Shown here piece by piece: positions 8,828-16,418 of a DNA stretch of 64,000 nt. The position numbers were made by a program, and so were the translations under genes. The number at the start of each line of letters is the position of its first letter. Position 1 is the stretch's first letter. Source of the DNA: Amycolatopsis alkalitolerans (GTDB lineage Bacteria > Actinomycetota > Actinomycetes > Mycobacteriales > Pseudonocardiaceae); NCBI RefSeq assembly GCF_006152065.1, contig NZ_VDFW01000001.1, forward strand, positions 372,001-436,000, in the 5' to 3' direction. The notes under the pieces were generated by a model that had not been told where the DNA came from, made no database searches, and saw only the letters and a program-made list of their open reading frames with translations.

Positions 8828-9882
8828 GCGGAAACCCCCACCGGGTCGATGTCGTAGCCGAAGTACCGCGGCCCGGCCAGCTCGATCCCGGCCTCGGTAT
8901 GCCAGCGCGGGTCGGCGGGCGCCGCGATCACCGTGACGCGCTGGCCGAACCGCAGGGTCTCAGTGGTCACCGCCTCACTGGTCTCCGTGTGCAGCACGCA
9001 GATCAGGTCCGGCACCGAAGCCAGCGTGCTACCGTCACGCGCGGCGACCAGGTGCTCGTTCTGGAAGCGCAGCACCAGCTCGCTGCCGGAATCGGTGTCC
9101 AAACCGGACAGCCGCGCCTCCCCGCGCGCGAATCCCGTGACCGTCCGGCGGGCGACGTCGATCACCTTGCCGGTGAACAGCGTCCGCCCGCGCAGCCGCT
9201 CGGCCACCGCGCGCACCGATCTCGTTTCGCGGACCAGCTTGCCCAGTTCCGCGCACAGGCTCAGGGTGCCGGGCACCATCGACTCGCGCGCCTGCGCGCC
9301 GGACATCGCGAACGTGCTGATCGCCGCCGAGCAGCCCATGTCGATCGCGGCCGAGCGAACCAGCCGTTCCGCCCAGTGATTGTCCACTGTGTCCAGGATC
9401 CCGCGGTTCCCCTTCTCGTCCGCATAGGCCATCGGGGTCGCGCGGATGCCGTACAGGGTCGGCAGCACCATCTGCAACTCGGGGAACGCGCGGCCCATCC
9501 CGTCGGCGTCCACGAGCGGCAGGCCCAGCTGCGCGGCCGCCACGGCGGGAACGAGCGAGTTGACCCCGCCCGCTTCCGCGCAGGCGATATGGGTGAGCTC
9601 CTTGCCGAGGTACCCGGCGAGCGAGCGTGCGGCGAGCCCGATCTGCTCGGCCGAGGGCAGTTTCTCCACCATCACCGTCGGCGCGCCCAGCATCGCGACG
9701 GGCAGGACCACCGCCTCGTCGGGTAGCTCGTCCAGCGCTACCAGAGGAACCGGTCCGTGCTCGCGTACGGCCGAGGCCGCCAGGAGCCGCCCGATGTACG
9801 GGTCGCCGCCGCCACCGGTGCCGAGGATGGCCGCCCCCCGCGCCAGATCGTCCAGATCGCCGTTCGTCACTGCCCTCATCAC
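8824..9882 (-). CDS. DUF917 family protein (paralogue 3)
   Basis: A 352-residue DUF917 protein with ILGTGGGGDPYIGRLLA, AEAGGVNSLVPAVAAAQ, DADGMGRAFPELQMVLP and LRFQNEHLVAARDGS, ending in TTETLRFGQRVTVIA. The tract DADGMGRAFPELQM is identical in paralogue 2, while flanking parts differ, indicating an old duplication. The GTG at 9882 overlaps the hyuA TGA; an ATG three bases later is an alternative. It lies between hyuA and paralogue 2 in one operon, all joints overlapping, which implies equimolar synthesis. Confidence 0.88.
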   Translation of the reverse strand: MMRAVTNGDLDDLARGAAILGTGGGGDPYIGRLLAASAVREHGPVPLVALDELPDEAVVLPVAMLGAPTVMVEKLPSAEQIGLAARSLAGYLGKELTHIACAEAGGVNSLVPAVAAAQLGLPLVDADGMGRAFPELQMVLPTLYGIRATPMAYADEKGNRGILDTVDNHWAERLVRSAAIDMGCSAAISTFAMSGAQARESMVPGTLSLCAELGKLVRETRSVRAVAERLRGRTLFTGKVIDVARRTVTGFARGEARLSGLDTDSGSELVLRFQNEHLVAARDGSTLASVPDLICVLHTETSEAVTTETLRFGQRVTVIAAPADPRWHTEAGIELAGPRYFGYDIDPVGVSA

Positions 9883-11420
9883 GCGGGCCCCAGCTGGAGG
9901 TCACCGACCGCCTTGACCCGGATTCGGGTCGCGTTGCCGGGCAGGTACGGGATCGGGACCTCGTCGAAGTCCACGATGTCCACACTGGACGGACTCGCCC
10001 CGGCGGCGACGGCACGGTCCACCGCTTCCTGCTTGGCCTCGTCGACCACCGTGTCCCGGCGACCGGGTTCGATCGCGTACACCCGGTCGACCTCGCCGCC
10101 GATCTGCGCGATCGCGGCGCCGATCGCGTTCGCCACCGCGTAGTGGTCGGGCCGGTGCACCTCGCCCGCGCCGGAAAGCTTGTCCGGCAACAGGATCGAC
10201 CCGCCGCCGACTGCCACCACGGGGAGCGGTTCGGCCGAGGTCCGCATCCTCTCGACCACATCGGACACGGCGCCCGCGACCCGCTCGAGCGCGGCCTGCA
10301 CGAGCTCGCGGTCGAGATGCGCGACCAGACCCGGGTCACCGATCTCGGCGCGGCCTGCGGCGACCGCGATGTCGGTGGCGGTGAGCGTGTCACCGCCGAA
10401 CACCAGCGCTTTCGAGGTCAGCTCGTACCCGACCGAGTCGGGCCCGACCCGGTCCGGGCGCACGCGGCTGCCGCCGCCGATCCCGATCGAGAGCACATCG
10501 GGCATCCGGAAGTTCGTGCGGATCCCCGCGACGCTCACGTCCGTCGTCGCCTCGCGCGGGAACCCTTGGCGCAGCACCCCGACGTCGCTCGTGGTACCCC
10601 CGACATCGACCACCGCGCAAGTGTCTAAACCGGACAGGACGGCGGCGCCACGCATCGAGTTCGTCGGCCCGGACGCGAAGGTCGCCACCGGGTAGCGGCG
10701 GGCGAAGTCGACATCCATCAGCGTGCCGTCGTTCTGGCTCAGATACAGCGGCGCGGTGATACCGGCGCCGCCGACCGACGCGGCCAGCCCGTCCACGATA
10801 TGCGCGGCCAGCTCGCGCAGTGCCGCGTTGATGACGGTCGCGTTTTCCCGTTCCAGCAAACCGATCCGGCCGATCTCGTGCGACAGCGAGATCGCCACGT
10901 CCGGCAGTTCGGCGCTGATGATCTCCGCGGCCTGCGCCTCGAACTCGGCGTTGACGGGGGAGAACACGGAGGTGATCGCGACGCTGCGCACCCCGGCGTT
11001 CCCCATGTCCTCGGCGGCCCTGCGCAGCTCGTCGGCGTTCAGCTCGGAGATGTGCCTGCCGTCGAACTCGTGGCCCCCGTGCGCGAGGTAGCTGCGCCCG
11101 GCGATCGCGTCGACGAGCCGTTGCGGCCAGTCCACCATCGGCGGCAGCGACGCGCCCGCGGGGAGGCTGAGCCGCACGGCCGCGGTCGGTGCCAGGCGGT
11201 GCGCCTCCACCAGCGCGTTGATGAAATGCGTGGTGCCGATCATCACCGCCCGCACCGCGGCCGGGTCGAAGGCCCGCTGCCGTTGCAGACCGTCGATCGC
11301 GGCGACGATGCCCGAAGTGACGTCCTCGGTGGTGCTGGTCTTGATCTCCGCCAGGACCTCCCGGCCGTCGAGCAGGACCGCGTCGGTGTTGGTGCCGCCG
11401 ACGTCGATACCGATGCGCAC
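9879..11420 (-). CDS. hyuA: Hydantoinase/oxoprolinase family protein, HyuA-type
   Basis: A 513-residue protein starting VRIGIDVGGTNTDAVLLDG, the ATP-binding start of the HyuA/5-oxoprolinase A family. Further landmarks are the acetate-kinase-like VVDVGGTTSDVGVL (about residue 270) and VGGGSILLPDKL. HyuA-type enzymes hydrolyse cyclic amides (hydantoins, 5-oxoproline, N-methylhydantoin) with ATP, normally with a HyuB partner. No HyuB gene is present; two DUF917 genes occupy its place. An AAGGAG ribosome-binding site (11428-11433) precedes the GTG. It is second in the operon after the permease, 11 bp away. It is short compared with 650-residue HyuA proteins but matches the short subfamily linked to DUF917. 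Confidence 0.88.
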   Translation of the reverse strand: MRIGIDVGGTNTDAVLLDGREVLAEIKTSTTEDVTSGIVAAIDGLQRQRAFDPAAVRAVMIGTTHFINALVEAHRLAPTAAVRLSLPAGASLPPMVDWPQRLVDAIAGRSYLAHGGHEFDGRHISELNADELRRAAEDMGNAGVRSVAITSVFSPVNAEFEAQAAEIISAELPDVAISLSHEIGRIGLLERENATVINAALRELAAHIVDGLAASVGGAGITAPLYLSQNDGTLMDVDFARRYPVATFASGPTNSMRGAAVLSGLDTCAVVDVGGTTSDVGVLRQGFPREATTDVSVAGIRTNFRMPDVLSIGIGGGSRVRPDRVGPDSVGYELTSKALVFGGDTLTATDIAVAAGRAEIGDPGLVAHLDRELVQAALERVAGAVSDVVERMRTSAEPLPVVAVGGGSILLPDKLSGAGEVHRPDHYAVANAIGAAIAQIGGEVDRVYAIEPGRRDTVVDEAKQEAVDRAVAAGASPSSVDIVDFDEVPIPYLPGNATRIRVKAVGDLQLGPA

Positions 11421-11431
11421 AGGGATTCTCC

Positions 11432-12751
11432 TTACAGGGCAGTTGCCGGTTCGGTGTCGGCGGTGCGGCTCATCCCGACGCCGCGCACCAGGCCGAGCTT
11501 CCCGGCGACCACGTAGAGCACGAAGCCGACGACGAGCGAGTTGATACTGGGCAGTCCCCATTCGACGAACTTGCCGACGAGCGCGGCCGCGAGCCACACG
11601 ACGATCGTGGCCGGTACCCAGTTCGGCGCGTCGTCCGGCACTCCGGCGCGGGCCGTTTCCAGGTTGCCGCGCCAGCGCTTCACCACGAAGTACTCGGCGA
11701 CCATGATCCCGGCGATCGGCGGGAACGCGACGCCCAGCACGGTGAGGAAGTCGGTGAACGCGTCCAGGATCCCGGCCGCCGCGAGGACGCTTCCGGCGAG
11801 ACCGAGCACGCCGGTCACCACCGCCCGGTTGAGGCGCTTGCCCGAGACGGTGCCGACGAAGTTCACCACGCCGAGCCCGGCGGAGTAGAGGTTCCAGTCG
11901 TTGATCTTGATGGTGCCCGCGATGACCACGAGGATGCCGACCCACCCGACCGAGGACGTGACGATCGTGGTGATCTCCGACGTCCTGACCGCATGCGCCA
12001 GCAGGACCCCGGCCATGCCGATCACGTACTCGCCGATGGTGACGCCGACGATCGTCTGCTTCGCGACGTCGCCCGCGGTCCGGTTGAAGCGGGTCATGTC
12101 CGGGGTGATCACCGCCCCCACGATGAAGCCGCCCGCGACGAGTGTGGTGCCCTGCAACAAGGTCAGGCCCGGCCCGGGCGGTGCCGACGACGCGAGGGCG
12201 CCGACGTCGTGTTTGGACAGTTCGGAAATGATCGACCAGCCGACGAGGACCAGGAAGGCCGGCACCGTCAGGTACGCGGTCCACGCCATGGAGTGGAAGC
12301 CACGCATCACGATCGCGGTCACGATCAGGCCGAACACCAGTGCCCAGGCCCATTCCGGCAGCACGCCGATGAGCTGGACCAGGCCCTGCGCGGAAACCGC
12401 GGACTGGATACCGAACCAGCCGATCAGGCTGATCCCGATCGCGAGCCCGATCAGGGCCGAGCCGCCGCGGCCGAACCCGGTCCAGCGGGCGAGCATCGAG
12501 GTGGACAGGCCCTCGCGCATGCCCATCACCCCGACCAGGATCATGATGAGTTCGAGGATCACCGCGCCGAGGGTGAACGCGAGGAATGCCGGCCAGAAGC
12601 TCATCCCGAAGCCGACGGTGGCGCCGAGCAGGAACTGGGACAGCGCGGATACCTGGCCGAACCGCTGGACGGCGACCGACCACCAGGAGTAGCGGGCGCT
12701 CCGGGGCACCCTGGTGAGGGCGTAGTCGTCGACACCGACAGTTGAGGCCAT
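11432..12751 (-). CDS. NCS1-type cytosine/purine/hydantoin permease
   Basis: A 439-residue integral membrane protein with about 12 hydrophobic segments. The N-terminal RVPRSARYSWWSVAVQRFGQ and the later TPDMTRFNRTAGDVAK and KINDWNLYSAGLG blocks match the CodB-like branch of nucleobase:cation symporter-1. Such carriers import cytosine, hydantoins or allantoin. A strong AGGAGG lies eight bases before the ATG. It is the first gene of the operon with hyuA and two DUF917 genes, so it probably imports the ring substrate they act on (inference). The 92-bp region upstream (12752-12843) should carry the operon promoter; no clear -35/-10 pair stood out. Confidence 0.9.
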   Translation of the reverse strand: MASTVGVDDYALTRVPRSARYSWWSVAVQRFGQVSALSQFLLGATVGFGMSFWPAFLAFTLGAVILELIMILVGVMGMREGLSTSMLARWTGFGRGGSALIGLAIGISLIGWFGIQSAVSAQGLVQLIGVLPEWAWALVFGLIVTAIVMRGFHSMAWTAYLTVPAFLVLVGWSIISELSKHDVGALASSAPPGPGLTLLQGTTLVAGGFIVGAVITPDMTRFNRTAGDVAKQTIVGVTIGEYVIGMAGVLLAHAVRTSEITTIVTSSVGWVGILVVIAGTIKINDWNLYSAGLGVVNFVGTVSGKRLNRAVVTGVLGLAGSVLAAAGILDAFTDFLTVLGVAFPPIAGIMVAEYFVVKRWRGNLETARAGVPDDAPNWVPATIVVWLAAALVGKFVEWGLPSINSLVVGFVLYVVAGKLGLVRGVGMSRTADTEPATAL

Positions 12752-12843
12752 GCCGACCTCCTTATCCGGGGGAGTGTTCCGCACACCGTAACCTCGGGCC
12801 CCCCGACCGTCACCGTGCGATGTGCACAGTCGGTCTCGTCCGA

Positions 12844-14049
12844 CTATGCGTCTCGCACGGCAGAGACCGCGTCGAGCAGGCGATTCACGTCGTCGGCGCT
12901 GGTGTACGGGGCGATGCCCGCGCGGACCGCGCCGGTATCTCCGAGGCCCAGGTGCCGGGAGCATTCGAGCGCGTAGAAGCTGCCGGCCGGCGCGTTGACT
13001 CCGCGTTCCGCGAGGCCACGGTAGACGTCGGCCGACGGGACGCCGTCGACGGAGAACAGCACGGTCGGCGCGCGGCGGCGAGTGGGGGAGCCGTAGCGGG
13101 TGACACCGGGGATCGCGGCGAGCCCGTCGTCGAGCAGGCGCAGCATGCTCTCCTCGTACTCCTCCAGCGCTCGCATCGAGTCGAGCAGGCGGGCGCGTCG
13201 CGTCCCGCCGCCCGGGACGAGGCCCGCGAGGAAGTCGATGGCGGCCGTGGCGCCGGCCAGCAGTTCGTACGGCAGCGTGCCCAGCTCGAATCGTTCGGGG
13301 ACGGCGTCGGTCGACGGGGCGAGCTTGTCCGGATGCAGGGTCTCGAGCAGGGAGGGGGAGGCGGCGACGAAACCCAGATGGGGGCCGAGGAACTTGTACG
13401 GCGAGCAGCCGAAGAAGTCCGCGCCGAGTGCCGCGACATCGACCGGGGTGTGCGGGGTGAGATGCACACCGTCCACATAGCACAGTGCACCGGCCTCGTG
13501 GACTTTCGCCGCGATCGCGGGCAGATCCGGGCGGGTACCCAGCAGGTTCGATGCGGCTGTCACCGCGACGAGCCGTGTCCGGTCGGTGAGCAGATCGGTG
13601 ACAGCCTCGACGGGCAACTCGCCCGTGGCCGGATCGAAGTCGGCCCACCGCACATTGGCGCCGCTCTGCACCCACGGGCGGATGTTCGCGTCGTGATCGA
13701 GGCGCGTCACGACGACCTCGTCGCCCGGCGACCACGTCTTGGCCAGTGCGCGGGAGAGGTCGTACGTCAGCTGCGTCATGCTGCGGCCGAACACGATGCC
13801 GCCAGGCTGGCCGCCGACGAGATCGGCCGCCGCCTGCCGGGCTTGACGGACGATCTCTTCGGCGCGGCGCTCCGCGGCGGTTACCGTGCCACGGTTGGAG
13901 ATCGCCGACACGAGCGTCGCGGCGACGGCCTCGCCGACGGCGTCGGGGACCTGCGATCCGCCAGGACCGTCGAAATGTGCGGCGCCCTCTTCGAGCGCGG
14001 GGAAGTGCTTGCGTACCGCGTCCACGTCATAAGCCACGGCCGCCAGCAT
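12844..14049 (-). CDS. Cysteine desulfurase-like protein (class V aminotransferase fold)
   Basis: A 401-residue PLP enzyme. The Schiff-base lysine is Lys219 in GCSPYKFLGPHLG; Asp193 and His196 (YVDGVHLTPH) contact the cofactor. The N-terminus AVRKHFPALEEGAAHFDGPGGSQVP and the segment RSMTQLTYDLSRAL are typical of the VC1184/TIGR01976 group named cysteine desulfurase-like. The true substrate is unknown; the family lacks the catalytic-loop cysteine context of SufS/IscS. It lies upstream of the permease operon in the same direction but separated by 92 bp. The 5' flank carries a diverged copy of the repeat seen at 20085-20527. Confidence 0.87.
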   Translation of the reverse strand: MLAAVAYDVDAVRKHFPALEEGAAHFDGPGGSQVPDAVGEAVAATLVSAISNRGTVTAAERRAEEIVRQARQAAADLVGGQPGGIVFGRSMTQLTYDLSRALAKTWSPGDEVVVTRLDHDANIRPWVQSGANVRWADFDPATGELPVEAVTDLLTDRTRLVAVTAASNLLGTRPDLPAIAAKVHEAGALCYVDGVHLTPHTPVDVAALGADFFGCSPYKFLGPHLGFVAASPSLLETLHPDKLAPSTDAVPERFELGTLPYELLAGATAAIDFLAGLVPGGGTRRARLLDSMRALEEYEESMLRLLDDGLAAIPGVTRYGSPTRRRAPTVLFSVDGVPSADVYRGLAERGVNAPAGSFYALECSRHLGLGDTGAVRAGIAPYTSADDVNRLLDAVSAVRDA

Positions 14050-14057
14050 GGCTGACA

Positions 14058-14157
14058 GTGCCGTTCGTGACCAATCCGACGGCAGTCACGGCGGAAACGG
14101 GTAGCTCCCAGCAGATCGGCTGCGGACCGTGTCCGCCTGCTTTCGGTCGGATCGGTC
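14058..14157. repeat. Diverged single copy of the ~89-bp intergenic repeat
   Basis: GTGCCGTTCGTGACCAATCC (from about 14058) followed by GACGGC resembles the unit in the tandem array near 20.1-20.5 kb (22 of 26 positions against the copy near 20356). The second block, GGACCGTGTCCGC followed by TTTCGGTCGGATCGGT at 14124-14157, matches the junction between array units. Block order and spacing agree. It fills the gap between two same-strand genes and may hold the promoter of the cysteine-desulfurase-like gene. Confidence 0.5.
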
Positions 14158-15109
14158 AGGCCGGCGCGAATGTCCGCCGGTAATCGTGTGGTGATACGCC
14201 GACCATCCGGTGAAAATGGTGTCTGAGCAGTGCCGCGGTGCCGAACCCGGACTCGCGGGCGATCTCCTCGATGCTCAGCCGCGTGTCCTCGAGCAGGGCC
14301 CGGGCGCGCAGCACGCGCTGGGTGGACAGCCACTTGTGCGGCGTTGTCCCGGTCTCCGCGACGAACCTGCGGGCGAACGTGCGCTCGGACATCTGCGCCC
14401 GGCGAGCCAGCGTCGCGACCGTGTGCTCCTGGGCGAGATTTTCCAGTAGCCACGCGAGGATCGGCTGCAGGCTGTCGCCGGTGCACTCCGGGATCGGCAG
14501 TTCGACGAACTGGCGCTGCCCGCCGTCACGCTGGGGCGGCACGACCATCCGACGCGCGATCGCGGTCGCGATCGCGGACCCGAGTTCGCGCCGGACCAGG
14601 TGCAGGCAGGCGTCGATGCCGGCGGCCGTGCCCGCGCTGGTGATCAGGTCACCCTCGTCGACGAACAGCACGTCCGGATCGACCTTCGCTTCGGGGAAGC
14701 GGGCCTGGAAGTCGGCGATGTGGTGCCAGTGCGTGGTGCAGCGGCGGCCGTCGAGCAGGCCGGTGGCGCCAAGCAGGAACGCGCCGCTGCACACGGAAAG
14801 CAGGGTGGCGCCGCGGCCGGCCGCTTCGCGGAGCGCTTCGAGGACGGCGGGCGGGTACTGCGCACGCACCGCGGCGGCGGGGATGGCGACCAGGTCGGCG
14901 CCCGCGAGCCCGTCGAGCCCGTGCGCCGGGGTCATCTGGACGCCGGGGATCGTGGTGGCGAGCGGCCGGCCAGGACGCTCGCCGCACACACGGAACTCGA
15001 ACTTCGGCACGCCGTCGTCGGTCCGGTCGATCCCGAAGACCTCGCAGATCACCCCGAACTCGAACGGCGCCAGTTCGTCGACCAGCACCGCGGCGACGGT
15101 GTTCAGCAT
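14156..15109 (-). CDS. GlxA family regulator (DJ-1/PfpI-AraC)
   Basis: A 317-residue protein. Residues 1 to about 185 are a DJ-1/PfpI amidotransferase-like domain with the nucleophile-elbow block LLSVCSGAFLLGATGLL and THWHHIADF. Residues about 215-315 are an AraC helix-turn-helix pair: HTVATLARRAQMSERTFARRF and LSIEEIARESGFGTAALLRHHF, ending SPHDYRRTF. Such proteins are transcription factors, often of amine or carnitine catabolism, and the DJ-1 domain usually senses a ligand. It is divergent from the small membrane protein gene at 15181, with a short palindrome between them. The target is unknown, but divergence suggests control of that gene and itself. Confidence 0.9.
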   Translation of the reverse strand: MLNTVAAVLVDELAPFEFGVICEVFGIDRTDDGVPKFEFRVCGERPGRPLATTIPGVQMTPAHGLDGLAGADLVAIPAAAVRAQYPPAVLEALREAAGRGATLLSVCSGAFLLGATGLLDGRRCTTHWHHIADFQARFPEAKVDPDVLFVDEGDLITSAGTAAGIDACLHLVRRELGSAIATAIARRMVVPPQRDGGQRQFVELPIPECTGDSLQPILAWLLENLAQEHTVATLARRAQMSERTFARRFVAETGTTPHKWLSTQRVLRARALLEDTRLSIEEIARESGFGTAALLRHHFHRMVGVSPHDYRRTFAPA

Positions 15110-15137
15110 GGCTGGATCTTATCGCATATCGTCAGAC

Positions 15138-15153
15138 CTGCCACTGTTGGCAG
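15138..15153. promoter_or_regulatory. Inverted repeat, candidate GlxA-type operator
   Basis: CTGCCA (15138-15143) and TGGCAG (15148-15153) form a perfect inverted repeat with a 4-bp spacer, centred between the divergent GlxA-type regulator (start 15109) and the small gene at 15181. Size and position fit an operator for a dimeric regulator. Assignment to the GlxA protein is inference. Confidence 0.4.
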
Positions 15154-15180
15154 GAAGTGATGGGGCGAAAAATAGTTGCC

Positions 15181-15420
15181 ATGACGAACCTGATCATCTT
15201 CATCGCCGCACTCGCCCTGCTTGGCTACGCCATCGAGCGCAACCACCGGCGTCAGCGTCCGGGGCGGATGAACGGCAGCGTCAATTTCGAAGACCGGGAC
15301 CGAGAACGAATAGCGGAGGAGTTCAGAGCCGCGCCGCGGTCCCCTCGCCCGGCACCCTCGCCCGACTCCGGTCAGGCCCCCCACGACGTCGGCGCCTGGC
15401 TGGTTTCGGGCGGAGCCTGA
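15181..15420 (+). CDS. Small single-pass membrane protein, unknown function
   Basis: About 79 residues beginning MTNLIIFIAALALLGYAIER: one N-terminal membrane segment (residues 3-19), then a basic stretch (RNHRRQRPGR) and a charged, proline-rich soluble tail. The basic side suggests the tail is cytoplasmic. Alternative in-frame starts are ATG 15160 and GTG 15157; an AGGAAG at 15152 is too close to these and too far from 15181, so the start is uncertain. It ends 37 bp before the AraC gene. I do not recognise a family. Confidence 0.6.
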   Translation: MTNLIIFIAALALLGYAIERNHRRQRPGRMNGSVNFEDRDRERIAEEFRAAPRSPRPAPSPDSGQAPHDVGAWLVSGGA

Positions 15421-15457
15421 CTACACTCGAAGGACCTCGAAGCAGAGGAGGTCGAGC

Positions 15458-16291
15458 GTGGCCGAGCTCGGGCTGGCCGATACGAACGGCATCCTGCGGC
15501 TGCCCTGGATCAGTCCCGACAGGTCCAGCGCGGGCCTCGGCTGGCCGGATCTGTACGTGTCCACGCAGTCCGAGACGCCGTACCGCGCGAGCTTCGACGC
15601 GGCCGGCACGCACCTCGTCATCCTGCATCTCGGCGGACCGGTCACGGTGCGCCGAGGCCGCGATCTCGTCCGCCGGATCCCGGCGGGCGGGCTGTTCATG
15701 CATCCGGCCGGGCGCGACCTGACGGTCGAGCTGGGCGGGCCGCTCGACACCGTGCACGCGTACTTGTCGGACACCGTGCTGCCGGTCGAGCTGAACGAGG
15801 AGATGGGCGTCGCGGACCCGCTCGTCGAGCAACTGATGCTCGCCCTCGACGGCGTGATCCGGCGGTGGGAACCGTCCGCGCGCACGTACGTCGACCATCT
15901 CACCGGGCTGTTCGCGGCGCACCTCGCGCACCATTTCGGCCGGGAGCGGGTCCGCGAGAAGGCCGCGTGGCTGTCGGAGCGGCAGCTTGCCGAAGCCAAT
16001 GACTTGATGACCGCACGGATGGCCGAGCCGATCCCGCTGGCCGATCTCGCCGCCGCCGTGTCGCTGAGCGTCAGCCAGTTCACCCGCCGCTTCAAGGCCG
16101 CGACCGGCGAGACCCCGCACCGCCACCTGATGCGCCTGCGTGTCGAGCAGGCCTGCCGCCTGCTGCGCACCAGCAGCCTCGGTATCCGGGAAATCGCCGT
16201 GCGGTGCGGGTTTTCGCATCAGGAGCACCTGACCCGCGTCATGCGCGCGCGGCTCGGTACCACGCCCGCCGCGTACCGCAGAGGACGTTGA
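15458..16291 (+). CDS. AraC family transcriptional activator
   Basis: A 277-residue regulator with an N-terminal cupin-like sensor (residues 1 to about 165) and a C-terminal AraC DNA-binding domain: IPLADLAAAVSLSVSQFTRRF, then LGIREIAVRCGFSHQEHLTRVM, ending TTPAAYRRGR. A good GAGGAGG ribosome-binding site precedes the GTG. It lies just upstream of, and in the same direction as, the aromatic-degradation genes. Repeated half-sites lie in the 127-bp gap between. The likely role is activation of the fused hydroxyquinol gene in response to a phenolic compound (inference). Confidence 0.9.
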   Translation: MAELGLADTNGILRLPWISPDRSSAGLGWPDLYVSTQSETPYRASFDAAGTHLVILHLGGPVTVRRGRDLVRRIPAGGLFMHPAGRDLTVELGGPLDTVHAYLSDTVLPVELNEEMGVADPLVEQLMLALDGVIRRWEPSARTYVDHLTGLFAAHLAHHFGRERVREKAAWLSERQLAEANDLMTARMAEPIPLADLAAAVSLSVSQFTRRFKAATGETPHRHLMRLRVEQACRLLRTSSLGIREIAVRCGFSHQEHLTRVMRARLGTTPAAYRRGR

Positions 16292-16334
16292 CGACGTCCT
16301 GGACTCCCGTGCTCCTGCCGGGTTGATGCGTCTT

Positions 16335-16391
16335 TCGTGCAGAAGGACGCTGGGATCGTGCAGGCGACCGTGCCACCGGTCGCCCGATACT
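16335..16391 (+). promoter_or_regulatory. Candidate AraC binding sites and promoter of the hydroxyquinol operon
   Basis: The octamer TCGTGCAG occurs at 16335-16342 and 16356-16363, exactly 21 bp apart (two helical turns), the usual layout of AraC-type direct half-sites. Directly after it is a perfect inverted repeat, GGCGACCG (16363-16370) and CGGTCGCC (16377-16384). A weak -10-like GATACT lies at 16386-16391. The start codon follows at 16419 behind AAAGGAG. Confidence 0.5.
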
Positions 16392-16418
16392 CGGCAAGAG
16401 CACAAAGGAGTGAAGGCG

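Noticed and set aside
16323-16418. Upstream extension of the fused reductase/dioxygenase to 16323
   Set aside because: The extra N-terminal residues are non-homologous, cross the candidate AraC sites, and a good AAAGGAG precedes the ATG at 16419.
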